DNA of 64,000 bases, taken from Atrina japonica. Taxonomy: Eukaryota > Mollusca > Bivalvia > Pterioida > Pinnidae. Location: contig BROG01000251.1 of the NCBI GenBank assembly GCA_030159075.1, forward strand, positions 111,001 through 175,000, written 5' to 3'. Of this stretch, positions 12,168 to 25,240 are shown in pieces. Within the stretch, counting starts at the first letter, position 1. Every line of letters starts with the position of its first letter. The position numbers and the translations under genes were made by a program. The notes under the pieces are model-generated. The model saw nothing but the letters and a program-made list of their open reading frames with translations, was not told the origin of the DNA and made no database searches.

Positions 12168-12826
12168 TCTGATCTTCTCTTGAGAGTTTTGTGGTTTCAG
12201 CATTCAATGATGAATCAAAAAATGGATTTCTTCTTGCTGTTTTTTGCATTATCATGCCTGATATCTGATGAATTGTCAACTCATGTCAAGTTTCCCCTAA
12301 AATCTCATTGATGATGTCCCCAGAGACTTCATCAGTCTCTCATGTTTTAGTGTTTGTTGCCATAGCAACCACCTTCTTGAATATGAGATGTCCTATTTCT
12401 TCAAGTTGATGATAATGAAACTTGGCAACTTCTGAAACTTGATTTTTTTTTCTAGATGAATGATATTCATTGACAAGTAGATTACAGTTGTAGATTCTAT
12501 TTACTAGATTGTGATTTCAGAATCTGTCATTGTCTTTGATTTAGAAAATTAGAGGTTGAGTTTGTAGTAATACAATGATGTTCATGTAATATGTCCACGT
12601 CAGTATATCATTGAGGGAGGTTAGTTGTTCTCCCATTGTTCACAGATTTTTTTCCTCATTTTAATGGGGAATGATTTCCTTGTCAACCGCTAGGGTATTG
12701 ACAAGCTACATGCGCTATGGCGTCACTATACAGTTTATACTGTAGGGTATCTGTGGCGTCTATTTGTGTAGATCTACACAGATATATTCATGTATTTAAA
12801 TCATGGGAGAAAAATAATCAAACCCT

Positions 12827-12959
12827 TACCTTGAGGTTATGACAAAGGACTCAATCCTCGGGGTAAGATTCTTGAATGACAAACCCTTGGCAAGCCTCGG
12901 GTTTGTCATTTAAGTATCTTAACCTCGGATTGAGAGTCCTTTGTCATACCCTGAAGGTA
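12827..12959. mobile_element. Foldback/palindromic element, about 64-bp arms
   Basis: The left arm (12827-12890, taccttgaggttatgacaaa ... aatgacaaaccc) matches the right arm (12895-12959) as its inverted complement, with a few mismatches and a loop of a few bases. The structure is two nested blocks: gacaaaggactc/gagtcctttgtc and aatgacaaaccc/gggtttgtcatt. No frame and no clear target duplication. Confidence 0.8.
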
Positions 12960-13479
12960 CAGGTAGATTCCATTAATTAATGTAAGAAAGATAAAGAAAT
13001 ACTATATTTGATAAAAGAGAAATTTTGTATGACAGAGAATACACTGGAATGTGGTTATTTAAAATTTTACAGGACCACCCCATTGACTTCGAGATATACG
13101 AAATTTGCGATAACCAATTCAATTCACATATTTTGTATTAATTTTTGACAATAAGTAGACTAACTTATGCAACCAATTACTTTTAATTGTAATTAATCAA
13201 TTATTAGTGACCCATTTTCCCTGACCCGCTAACAGGAGTTGAATGTCTCTTGTTTTGCAGGTAAACAAGTAGTTAGTTATAGTGATTTTCTCATGCAAAA
13301 ACTAAACTTTCAATTTGACATAACAAAATTTATATGTGTTTGGTATTTTCATGCCTCTACAATACCCAGTATTGTGTGGACCATTGTTTTGGCCCGATTG
13401 TCTCTTTGGCAGTTTGTCTGTTTCACTTTTTGCCAGTTTGCAGTCTGTTTCACTTTTTGTCAGTTTGCAACATATTGGT

Positions 13480-13738
13480 TTCACTGAGAGAAAAAATTGA
13501 ATTCTTGTCCTCCAATTTTAACCAAAATTGGTATGAAGCTTTTTATAATTTAAATCTTTGATAACTTCATATAATATGGCCAACATATAACAATATTAAC
13601 CAGAGTTATGGCCTTGAAAATAATTTAGAATTGGCTTCCTTGTCAGGGGGCATTTTGTTTCTCAAACATAATTTTTTTTATGAAAATTTGCAAAAGCTGT
13701 TTGAGTGATATACATGTAGGCTCAGGTGAGCCTGTTTC
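13480..13738 (+). mobile_element. Fragment of the Helentron-like dispersed repeat
   Basis: Contains ttttaaccaaaattggtatg and ends with ctcaggtgagcctgttt, related to the 3' subterminal GTTCAGGTGAG of the full copy that begins immediately after it. Confidence 0.5.
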
Positions 13739-13744
13739 TATTAT

Positions 13745-14797
13745 CTCACCTGAACCAAAGGTTCAAGTGAGCTTTTCTGATCACTTTTTGTCCTTTGTCT
13801 GTCTGTCTGTTTACTATTCACATTTTTGACTTCTCCAAAACCACTGAAGGGATTTGATGAAACATTATAGGAATCAAGTACTCAAGGTCCTCTACCAAGT
13901 TTGTTTGTTTCTGTCAGATCGGCTCAGGGGCCGATGCAAAAGAGGCCTCAGAGGATACCCCTCTTTAATAATCTTCTCCTCCATAACAGCTGCATGGATT
14001 GAAAAATTAATTGCATTTGAGTGATCTACATAGATGTATAAAAAATCAAGTTTGTTAATTTCATAGAAATTGGAATATAAATTTTTGACAGGTTTTTGAC
14101 GTCGATTTAGACTTTGTAGTTTTAAGTCATTTTTATATGATTTCTTTCAATTTCTGCCCATTTATTAATTATGAAACATTCATTTTATGCACCTTACCTG
14201 TGATAAGGTAGATGAATGCTTTCCTGAAAGAATTTTGCTGAAATTAATTTTTTTATGAATTTTTTAAGACTGCAAAAATGAAGGGGAAGGGGGGACTTTT
14301 CACATTTTCCACTTCTCCAAAACCAACTAAGGGATTTTGATGAAACCTTATAGGAAAAAAGTACTTAAGGTCCTCTGTCAAGTTTGTTCATTTTGGCCTG
14401 ATCGGCCCAGGGGTGGATCCAGGTTGGGGCAAAAGAGGCCTCAGCAGGTACCTCTCTTTAAAAACCTTCCTCTCCAGAACTGTTGCATGGATTAAAAAAA
14501 AAATTCATCTGAGTGATCTACATAGATGTATGATTAAGTTTTGTTAATTTAGTTGAAATCGGAATATAGATTTTTGGCGTCTTTTTACACATTGTCATTT
14601 TCATTCATTTTTTGTATGATTTCTTTGATTTTCTCCCCATTTATTCTTCATGATGCATTCATTATAAGGAAAAGTTGAAGAGACTGAATATTTATCATCT
14701 GAAATTTGAGGTCTTCTATATGCTATGTTCCACTGTATTTGTAAGATACTGACTCAGTTCAGGTGAGCAATGTGGCCCAAATGGGCCTCTTGTTTTC
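13745..14797 (+). mobile_element. Helentron-like non-autonomous element, copy A
   Basis: The 5' end CTCACCTGAAC (13745-13755) is inverted at the 3' subterminus as GTTCAGGTGAG (14757-14767). The 5' end also forms a hairpin with stem TGAACC/GGTTCA. The 3' end has a hairpin ggcccaaatgggcc (14774-14787) followed by tcttgttt. A short inverted pair at the 5' end and 3' subterminus with a 3' hairpin is the published layout of Helentron-type elements. The interior holds a roughly 500-bp duplication (ctccaaaacca...agggattt...gatgaaac... occurs twice). Class assignment is inference. Confidence 0.6.
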
Positions 14798-15541
14798 TGA
14801 TAATTGTGATTTTAGTGTTTTTGGACTGAACAATCAAGTATTATTTGTGGATTAAACTTGATAATAGTGATGTCATAAAAAGGTTTTTTTTAATTATGGG
14901 CATTTAATTTTACTAATCTTTCTTTGAAAATGAACAATGACACATAATAGCTCTTTGTATTGCTATCTTACAAGCTTAGACTCGTAAAGCATCTTGGTGA
15001 AATGAATGACTTGAAATGTGAAATCCTAGATATTTAGTACGAATGTTATTCAGATGTATCTAAGGAAGTTCAATATGATTTGTGCACACATTGTTGGAAT
15101 GCACAAGTTGGATGTCTAGGTGACATTACCGAGTGGTCTCATATTAAATTTTTCCGTTAAGTGTCATGATGAAATGAGATTAAAATATGAATATGGCCAC
15201 CCATTGAAGTCACTTTTAAGAAATGTGGAATGTACTTTGCGTAAACTGACTACATGACTCTGTTTGGTCTGTTTTTTAGGCTGAACCTGAGTTCAAGTGT
15301 ATCCATTTTTCAAATAGTGTAAATTTTGGCGTCTTAAATCAAGCTGTCACTTGTAACTTTTGTGTATGTTTGCTGTTTGTTTAAACTTGTTAAATTTTAC
15401 TGAATGACAGTTATTTGATTCTATCTCACCGACTGAACTCAATTCACTGGTACTTTAAAGAGAAAAAACCTTCAAAGGTTTATAACATTCCGTAAAGTGC
15501 TTGAAAATGAATGAAATAATAATTCAATGTCATTTTTTATA

Positions 15542-15546
<5 letters not shown>

Positions 15547-15597
<51 letters not shown>
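15547..15597. repeat. (TA)n microsatellite
   Basis: About 25 TA units. Confidence 0.97.
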
Positions 15598-15600
<3 letters not shown>

Positions 15601-16132
15601 ACAAACAAAAAATACAGATTAATTAAAGGGAAATTTTAAGTAGTTAATTAGTCTGTGGCTTTAAGAACATATTTGCCAGTTGAAGAATGCTTTAATTGAT
15701 GACTCTACATTCTCTCTTGGAGGTAACCTGGGTGGCAGGTTCCTTTATCTTGTATCTATAGGTTTATTTTTTAGATTCAGTGAGTGTTTTAATGTTTAAG
15801 TATTGGACAGGTGCAGGCCTTTTTCTAGTTTCCACAGGGCTAAAATTTGGCCTAATTCCCAATGCAACATAAAATGTACATGTATTTTTTCATGACTGGA
15901 AGGAAAAAATGTTGTATACAGATGGTGAGCCTATAAAAAATTGATTATTTCTTGAGTGAAATGCATTGAAAAAAATGATTCCATTGCATATTGATTTACA
16001 TGTATTATAACTATTTTTCCCAATTTGACACAAATTCACATTAAATTTCCTAATTATGTGGCTAATGGCATTTCCCCAAAAATTCACAGAAAAAAGGGCT
16101 CAGAGAATGAGTTGACTGTGCCATATATTGTC

Positions 16133-16134
<2 letters not shown>

Positions 16135-16218
<84 letters not shown>

Positions 16219-16233
16219 CACACACACACACAC
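16135..16233. repeat. (GT)n-(TA)n-(CA)n compound microsatellite
   Basis: GT, then TA, then CA runs directly abutting the MITE at 16234. The small open frames on both strands here are shadows of the repeat. Confidence 0.95.
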
Positions 16234-16414
16234 ATTGAAACCTGTATATAGAGGCCTTTCAAGGGACCAGAAAATATTGACCTTTATGTGCAGGTGACCC
16301 TTATACACAGGTTCAGTTTAGTTGAAGTATGCAGTTAAAGGACTTAAAAAAACTAGCCCTTATAAACAGGTAATCATTATATAGAGTTGACTGCTATAGC
16401 AGGTTTTACTGTAT
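16234..16414 (+). mobile_element. TA-associated MITE, copy 1
   Basis: The left end tgaaacctgtatatagagg and right end ctgctatagcaggttttact are imperfect inverted repeats, and TA-rich microsatellite lies on both sides. The same sequence in the opposite orientation is at 34143-34329. The arrangement suggests a Tc1/mariner-type MITE using TA targets. No coding capacity. Confidence 0.65.
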
Positions 16415-16545
16415 ATATATACATTCATATTGGTTGTAACAAAGGTATGAGATAAGTAAATATATTTGTCCAGAGGTTTGGTATGAGATATGAAAGTATG
16501 TACACACAGTATTAGAGAGTTGTTATGAGATATATACATGGGTTG

Positions 16546-16648
<103 letters not shown>

Positions 16649-17237
16649 ATATTAGAGGTTTTGTATGAAATATGTACATTCAGTAACAGAGGTTTGGTAT
16701 GAGATTTGTAAGTATGTACATGCAGTGACAGAGGTTTGTTATGAGATACATTAGTGTATACTTACAGTAACAGGTTTTGTTTTGCGATATGTAGGTAAAT
16801 ACATGTAGTATCAGAGGCATATTTTCTGGAAAGTAGTTTAAAAAAAATTCTGGTTAGTCTTAATAAGGTCAGAGGTTAACCTGGCAGATTGACCTTTGAT
16901 ATTTTGCATGAACAAATATTTTTCACTAGATCCATGAGTATTAGAGGCATGAGATCTTTAGGGAAGATAAATGGGGAAGGGCCTACTTCTTGCGACTTTT
17001 GGCCTGATATTCAAAATCTCATATTTCTGCGAAAACATGATAGGTTATTTAGGAATGATAAGCATACCTTGGCATGTATGAAAAGTTGGGCAGGTAAGGT
17101 AATCTAACACATGACCTTATTATTATTGTCTACCTGAACAGGTGCTCTCATTTTCTCCATTGTTACTTAGGGAGATTTTTCATACCATCAACCTGGTAAA
17201 ATAATGCCTTAGTAATTATGCTTGTTTTATCTTTCAG

Positions 17238-17416
17238 TGAAAGTCCAGATGATCTATCATGTGGACAGAAAGAAGACATATGGCATATTTTTTCATTGGA
17301 TGGACCACACATTGAAAATCTAACTGCCAGTGTTGATGCTGATTGGGTGATAGTTGAAATACCAGTGGCCTTGGATATCTTGATCAACCTTTCCCAATAT
17401 ACAAACATCATACAAG
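17238..17416 (+). CDS. PKD-like gene, exon 2 (N-terminal part of the Ig-fold region)
   Basis: The acceptor is tatctttcag|t and the donor caag|gtttgt, a weaker but allowed GT site. The exon finishes a Ser codon begun by exon 1, then has 59 codons, then one base. The peptide carries a Cys (L-S-C-G-Q), E-N-L-T and I-N-L-S sequons, and an alternating hydrophobic run (V-I-V-E-I-P-V-A-L-D-I-L-I) typical of beta strands leading into a PKD or Ig fold. Base composition is visibly less AT-biased than the surrounding intron. The frame is open across the whole exon and the phases agree with both neighbours. Confidence 0.75.
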
Positions 17417-17487
17417 GTTTGTGCTACTTGAAAAGAACACCTTAAGGTTACGCAAAAGTTTTCTTGAAATGTGTGTATATCATTTGG

Positions 17488-17690
17488 AGAGAGAGAGAGA
17501 GAGAGAGAGGAGGAAGAGGGAGATAGACAATAGGGAAGGAAGGGAGTGAGAGACAGTGAATGAGTGAGAGGCAGACAGAGGGGAGAGATACACAGGGGAG
17601 AGAGAGACAGACAGGGAGAGAGAGAGACAGGCAGAAGGAGGGAGTGAAATGCAGTGAGTGAGAGACAGACAGATCGAGGGAGATCGATCT
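17488..17690. repeat. GA-rich low-complexity tract
   Basis: A GA run followed by degenerate gagagacagacag-type units. Confidence 0.9.
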
Positions 17691-20600
17691 GTCTTTTAGT
17701 TTGTCAATTTTAAAACACTAGTGAGTTTAAATAATCACAATTAAACCATCCGTCTGTGACAAAAGCAATGCCAGAAATGTCAAGTGTAGAATTCAATTTG
17801 AAATCGTTTTCCACTGGTTTTGTTGCCAATTTTAGCTAAATATAAACTTGTGATTAATTGGTTTATGTAGCCTTAGATTGTTAATGTTGAAATCTCAAGG
17901 CTTCTATGGATTAACCTTAAGATTTAAATCAACAGACTGATCAATTTCCTTGTCAGATTTCTTGGTCTGGTGTCTTTAGAAATAGAAATTAATTTCCTAA
18001 ATGTTGTCTTGTCACTGCCTATAAACTAACATACGTTGTTGTTCTGTAATCTCCTTGAAACTTTGTTTCATGTCCTGTAGTGAGCAACCAAACTATTACA
18101 ATTGGGTCTTTTTGAATAATAGTTTTTTGAAAAGTATTTAACTGGAAAAGCATGCAAAATATCTAACCAGTTTCCGAAGATTGTGTTGTTTAAGTAGAAC
18201 ATGAAATTGCTATTGGTTTTGTTTATGTTGTACCGGTATTTCAAAATCTACTATATCACAATGCATTGTGGGAAGTCTTTGTATGTGGAGTTTATATGTT
18301 TAAAAGTGTAGTGTTGTATGCTAGTTAAATAAGATGTCTATTGTAATGGGGTTACAGTTTTTATTTTCAAATTTTTTCACCAGTGCTTCAAAAATAGAAA
18401 TGTTTTTTAACATCCAAGGGAATTTATGAAAAAAGAGATCACTAGGAAGCTAGGAAATATCAGGATGTAATCTCTATAGGATTTATGTTATTGTTGTTAA
18501 TGTATGTTTCCATTAAATCATTTTGATTTAGTTTTAATCAAATCATATTTGTTTCTATCCTTTGTTATTTGTATGTACTCAGGAAATAGAATATATATAT
18601 TTTCCTACAATATGGAGCACTTGTTCCTGTTATACTGTAACGGTCCAATTAACTTATTTTGGGGTGGAGAGATGTGTTGGTATTGTCACAGTTGTCTGTT
18701 CATCATAAATCTTATCCAGACCAATACTTTCAAACCCCTGTTTATAATACATTCTTACTTTAATATGTTATGGGCCATGACCTTGAGGTTTGTTATGACG
18801 ATGACCTATGTACAGATAGTCAAGGTCACAGTGCACCCATGGACAGAATTTGTGCCCAGGCTATTGTTTTCTGACCCTGGCATGGAATGCATTCAAACAT
18901 TAAGAAGTTATTGATCATGACCAAAAGTGTGTCATGATCTTGACCCTAGGTCATACCTACAAGATAAAGGTCACAGTGCCCCATGGACAGAGGGTTAAAA
19001 ATATTTTGTCAACTCCAAATATCTACTCACATTTTCTAAAATTGAAATTTTACAATGATGCATTATAAAATTGATAGAAATAGTTTAAAAAATTGTCACA
19101 AGGATTCAAGGTTGTCAAGTCAAAGGTCACAAATATAATGGAGTACTGCAAATTCTAATTCTGAAACAGTGATTTAGAATTATTCATAGACTAATGTTGC
19201 AAACTATGGTAATAATTTCAGAGTCAAGGTCAAAGATTCTTAAAAATATCATCTTTGTCCATCATACTTTCGATTGTCCATAAAAATTTATGTTGAAATT
19301 TAAATGATGAATCACTGAACAAAGTTATTTTAAACTTCAAAGGAATCTTCATTACCTTATAAAGTAGTGTTGTTTTATAGGTCAGTTTGAAATAAAAAAA
19401 AAATGAAATGACCACTGTGGTATTGGTCACAATATTTATTGTTTCTGAACTCTCCTTCTATAGTTTAAATGAATTCAAATACAATTATTCAATTGATTCT
19501 GAAAACAAAGTCTTACAGCTCAGTCTGTTTGTAATGTTTGCTTCTAGCAGCCATTGTGAAATTCTATTTTATTAAAGAATCATATAAAAACACGTTTCTT
19601 AAAACCATTTACACAAAGATACAAACCGTGTACAGTGGCGTCATAGGTGACTGTTGAGCCCCATGGGTGGCTTGTATTCATTGTAATCTACTCATGCAAT
19701 GTACAACTTTTGATCCACACTTTTTAATATGCCAGTTTGCTTTGTCAGCTTCTTTATTGATGTATTTTTTAAATCACAAAACAAAACATGCAGAAATTTT
19801 GTTAGATGATTTGGTGACTGAAGCAAAACAGAGAGCTTGGTGTTTCCAATTTCATTCATTAGTGGTAGGTGCGTGTAATTGATCAAGGGCGTGACGCCAT
19901 AAATAATATTTACTTTTAACTTGATTAGAAATAAATAATTGGACTTGTTCAAATAACAGTGGAATTACTGTAATATGGCAAAACAATAGAAACAATCTGT
20001 TTTGTTTATTTAGCATGTAATTTATATGCATTTCACATTTCTATAAATGGTTCCAATCAATAACAGGATGTTTGGCTGCATTTAAATTTACTCCTCTCAG
20101 GATTTTTGTAAGGGTTGATATGTACCTTTCAGGTAATCAAATTGTCATTAATCTTTTTGATGAAATTGCAGTTTCACAATATTGGCGAGTGCTTGTATGC
20201 AGAGAAATACAATGTCATCTTCAGTACTTTTACAGCTTCTTCTTCAGAGTGCATATGTTTTGTATGCTAAAAACTGTAAACAGAATGCCGCATGGATTAA
20301 CATATGCAAATCTGTAATGTTTTTCATTAGTATTTTTTGTTGTTGTTTTACAACACACTCAACACATTGTCAGTTATATATGATGGCATCAGATATATGA
20401 TGGTGGTCAGATGAATCCGATGAAAAATTGGTCGATCCAAGAAAACTTATGAACTCGCCGGACAAAACATCCGGCTCAGTTTCCTCTTTTAATTTCGTCA
20501 GAAACAGTGTCAACAAACATCTTGTGCTGGTCACACAATGATTCCTTGCTTGAAATACTTCAAGGGTGCTGCTTCTTGGGGAAAAAAAGAAAGCGGACAC

Positions 20601-22683
20601 TAATCAGTGTTTTCCATTACGAAAATTCTTTGCGTATTTATATTATAAATGCTAATTTCACGCAAATAAAACATCGGTTGTATATTTGTCACATTGAAAA
20701 TGGAATAAGAAATGTAAGCAAATGATATTAGGGAAAATCTTTACTAGCCAATCGAAAATTTTGCTAGCAAACCACTTAAAGATTACAAGCAAAACTGTAA
20801 ACAAAGTTTTCCAAGCTTTTATTCAAATAAAACATCGCTATTTTATGAAGTCATTCTTTCTATCGTATTTCATGATGTTTGACATATGCTCAGGCCTATT
20901 TACAACAAGTGCTGTGGTTAGTAAAGTTGTTCATAAAAGTTTAGTGAAACACAGAACAGAAAATGGAACCCAAGAAAATATATGCAAAATTTTTATTTAA
21001 GCTATAATTGGCAACTGATTATGATCACATATACTCAAGTACCCAGTAACTGGTATTTATACTCAAAGCACTGGATTTTTAACTGAACATAAATGTTTTA
21101 GATTATGACCACATGAAATATTAACTGCCCACATTTTACTGTATTGTTTAACTAAAGATTAAGAAAACAACAGTCACTTTATATGTGTTGTACTACTTTT
21201 TGTCCCTTGAAATGGTCTAGAGTCCAACTTGCATGAGACAGGTTACATGAGTGCTAGTGTTACATGGACAGAAAATGTCCCACCGAAACAATTTTTAGCA
21301 GTCGCCATTTGCAAAGAGCATACTGCATTCTGGGTAAATGTAAAAAAACACATTTAATTTCCATTGCTGGTGTTATATGGGTTTTGAAGATGAAAAAAAT
21401 TATGCCTCCAAGCCTCTGTGCAAGACAAATAATAGGACATGCTAACTGCTAAAGATTTGCATGATAAACAGGACAGGAAAAAGCCATTGTCAATTTTGGA
21501 TACAATCTTGAAAAAAAACATTCGGTTTTACATAACAGGTATTTTTCAACATCTGAATAAAGGCCATCAGAATTAAAGGGAGTTTATTCTGTCCTATTTT
21601 GGTCTCAGTTGTTACGTAAACAATCAATCAAAGTGAAGTAGCATAGATACTTTTATTTGAATATGCATATTAGTTTGTTGTAATATTACACAAAATATCA
21701 TATTCCTGCATAAAAAATTGGATAATTACTGTCCGCGCAGCTCGTTTCCAAAATTGGAAAATCTTTGATATTTCGAATCCAACAAAATTATAGTGTATAA
21801 TGAAGGCATCAATGGCTGAAATAAGTTATCTATCAACATTATCTATCAGTGATTTTCATACATATTTGAAAAGGTTCCTGGCACCTTTCCATTTGGGAAA
21901 AGTAGCGAAAAAGAAATGACAAAATTGGAAAAAAATTTATCGCTGCAAAATCACATCATCATTAATAATGCACTTTGAAACTGTAGTTTCCTCTTTCTTT
22001 GTCCTTTATGGAGACGAAGTTCATCAATAAATTTTTCAAAATTTTGCATGATTGAAAAATTGTTAATATTTAGTCATTTTGGGGGAAGTTTTGCACAAAG
22101 TTTGTAAGGGGAAACTACCCAATTTTGGCTGTAAATTTCAGGTATGAAATCACAGTCTGTGCAAATGATTCAAATAGAATAGGGGTGGTCATTCACAATG
22201 TTAAAATAATGTTGTCCACTGTGCAGGGAATTCTTGCATGTACTTAGTGATGTCATTTGTGGATGGTTTCAATTTTCAGCAGGTACATAATGTACTATCA
22301 ATTGCAAAAGCAGTCTCAGCATCCTACTTGAATGAACCATGAGGAAAGAAGTTAAATTATATATAAATCATGTTTAAAAAGATTGGCAGAATGTTTTAAA
22401 CATGTAGTATGAGTGATGAATAAATAATGTCAATGATAAAAAAGAATGACCATCTAGCTCTCCCCTTCAAACTTGTGGACTTGTATATATGGCACCAACA
22501 CTGCAGTGTGAATTTAGCATGGGAAATTACCTACCAAATATACTTTCTGGGTATATTGGATGCTTGGTTTTGATAATTGAGTGCTATATATAATTATTGA
22601 TAAACTTTCTTAACTGGGAAGAAGTGAAACGTTTTTCATATATATTATATAATGAAAGATCTGTGGATGATTTTCCAATTTCC

Positions 22684-24782
22684 AAAGTGAGTCGTCGTCT
22701 GTCTGTTAACTTTTGCATTTAAACATCTTCTTTTCAAGAACCAGTGGGCCAATTAAGCCAAATTTAGCATACAGTAAAACTTGCTCTAGGACTAACTGTA
22801 TATAAAGACCACCTGGTCTTAAAGACCGTTTTTTTTTTGCTGTCCCCAGTAGTATCATTTGTGTACAAATCAACCTCTATATAAAGACCACCTCCCTATG
22901 AAGGCAGGTTTTCTTGTGTCCCTTAGGAGTTCGTTATATACAAATCTCTATATAGCATTCCCATGTGAAGCCACATAAATTTTGCAAATGAAAAAGGGAT
23001 AGGACCGATAGGGGCCCTAAAGGGGGCCAAAAGGACCAAAACTTGATATATCTTTAAAAATCTTCTTCTCATGAACAATTATCAGATAAGTTTCAAATTT
23101 TGTATGCTTGATTGTAAAATCAATATCTACAAAGTTTGCAAAAGAAAATGAAATCTGTTGATAAACGAGTTTGTTTGTTTTGTTTGTTTATTGTTGTTTA
23201 ACGTCCCACTCAAGAATATTTCACTCATATGGAGACGTCACCAAATGCCGGTGAAGGGCTTCAAATTTTGGCCTATGCTCGGCACTTACGGCCATTGAGC
23301 AGTGAGGGTTCTTTAACGTGCCGACACGTACTGTGACACGGGACCTCCAGTTTTTACTGTCTCATCCGAAAGACAGGAAACCGACCTGTCGCCGGCAGGA
23401 CTCGAACTCACGACCTCAAGATCCAGAGTCGAGCGCGCTACTGACTGAGCCAGGCCGGCTCTTGATAAACGAGTCACTAGTGCCAGTATTGGGCACTTTA
23501 GTAACACAGGGTATATTTATTTGTATTACATATTGTTTAATAACTAGAAACTGATTGACTTTTTGTATACAAAGATATATGAGACAGTTGTTAGGAATTA
23601 TATGAGGATGATCTTGACAAAATTTCAAGGTCATGGGGTCAAAGGTCAAGGTCACAGGCACCTAAGTTGTGTAAAATATAAGTTTTTTTTGTAAAATTTT
23701 CGAAATTTTTGACTACGTCTCCAGAACCATTGGACCATTTTGAACCAAACTTGACAGGAAATATAATCATCTATAGCCACATAAAAGTTTGCGAATGAAA
23801 AGGGGCTTGTACCAAAAATGGCTGCCATGGCTAAATATAGAACAAATGAGTCAGCAGATATTTTTGATTTAATACATGTATCTCCAAAATTATAAAAGCT
23901 AGAGAAAAAATTACCATTACCTTCAAATGAGCGGCTTGCAAAAATATACAAATAAATCATTTTGGTGGAAATTGTTGGATCGACCCATATGTGAGTTATT
24001 TCCCTTTTTTTGAGAATTATTCATGTTTTTGAATGTTTTTTGACATTATCTGGGAAAAAATAATAGGTAGAGTAAAAATGATAGAAGCAAAAATGTTCAG
24101 CATGTAAAGATCTACAAAAGAGTCTAATAGGGCTGAAATTGTCTTGTCACTCCTTATGGGAGTTATTTCCCCTTTTAGTGTATTTCTCAAGTTTTTGATA
24201 GTTTTGTCCAATTATCTTGAAAAATGTAGTAGATAGAGTGAAAGAGAAAGAAGCAAAAATGTTATATACGCAAAGATCTAGGTAATAGTAAACAGGAATT
24301 AAATTGTCAGGTTAACCCTTATGGGAGTTATATCTCCTTTTAAGTGGATGTTTTCGTGATTATGGCTGTTTTTCCTTATTATCCAGTGATCAACACAAAA
24401 ATCTACAAATAATTTATTGTGCAGAAATTGTGAGGATGATCCTTGTGAAATTTATCTTCCCTTTTCAATGCATTTCACAGGTTTTCGACTGTTATTGCAC
24501 ATTACATGTATCTTAAAAGGTTTATAAAAAAGTCGGCATGGCAAGTCTACCCATATGCAAGTCAATTCTACTTTTCAATGAAATTTTCATGCTTTTGGTT
24601 GCTTTTCAGTATATTGTCAGTAAAATACATTTCACTCAGGTGATTATTAAGGCCCCAATTAGCCTACTGTTTTTTCGTGTTTATTAGCCATTTTATCTTT
24701 CACACATTTTTTATGTTTTCTGCAATGTTGACCAATTTTGCCAGGTGAGTGACTTAAGGCGCCTTGGGCCTTTTTTGTTATT
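22684..24782 (+). mobile_element. Helentron-like copy D, interrupted
   Basis: The left side (gtctgttaacttttgcattt ... caagaaccagtgggccaatt) matches the interior of copy B at about 31090-31140. The right end ccaggtgagtgac followed by hairpin aaggcgccttgggcc and ttttttgtta matches the 3' ends of copies A-C. It is interrupted by the SINE at 23171-23461 and by a stretch at about 22770-22960 (tatataaagaccacct twice) that looks like another small element. Several internal blocks (gggagttattt...cttttaagtg) are repeated. Confidence 0.5.
23171..23461 (-). mobile_element. Full-length tRNA-derived SINE with 13-bp target duplication
   Basis: Read on the - strand it begins gagccggcctggctcagtca, a tRNA-like head with A box (tggctcagtc) and B box (gagttcgagtcc). 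The body ends in the conserved block with cggcatttggtgacgtctcc and a tail of attgttgtttaac/aaacaaaca-type sequence. The flanks are the perfect 13-bp direct repeat TTGATAAACGAGT (23158-23170 and 23462-23474). Intact head, tail and duplication suggest a recent insertion. The conserved 3' body resembles the V-type SINE group of aquatic animals. Confidence 0.9.
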
Positions 24783-25057
24783 AATTTTAGCGTTCCCATC
24801 TATGTAACATTAGCACTCATGAAATCTGCCATGTGGAAGGTCCTAGTAATGATTCCTAGGCATTACTGGGTCATATCTGAGACTAAAATTCATTTGGCAG
24901 TATACATTATGGACATTACTACCCATTTAGATCTAGTAGTTGTGGACTTGAGAGATAAGCATTTATAGTAATATATTTTTTCTGAGATATTGTTTTATAA
25001 TATTTACATGTTATTATTTTTTCTTGGAACTTTTGTCTGTATTGTATGTAACAGTTA

Positions 25058-25059
25058 TC

Positions 25060-25092
<33 letters not shown>

Positions 25093-25240
25093 GAGACACA
25101 CACAGACACAGACAGACAGACACAGAGACAGACAGACACAGAGAGAGAGACACAGACAGACAGACACAGAGACAGACAGACAGACAGACACAGAGAGAGA
25201 GAGACAGACAGAGAGAGAGACAGACAGACAGAGACAGAGA
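25058..25240. repeat. GA/CAGA microsatellite
   Basis: GA run followed by degenerate cagacaga/cacaga units. It produces overlapping Arg/Asp/Thr-rich (+) and Ser/Leu/Cys/Val-rich (-) open frames that are not genes. Confidence 0.95.

Noticed and set aside
15280..15390. Exon-like frame starting A-E-P-E-F-K-C-I-H-F after an ag
   Set aside because: Acceptor and a gtatgt donor exist, but the phase (0 to 0) cannot be placed between exons 1 and 2, and no partner exon is seen.
18504..18914. 136-codon + strand frame
   Set aside because: AT-rich composition running into dispersed ccatgaccttgagg-type repeat; no motif or splice context.
20370..20600. 76-codon - strand frame starting M-S-A-F-F-F-S-P-R-S
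   Set aside because: Composition is somewhat gene-like, but there is no domain, no splice partner and no element boundaries.
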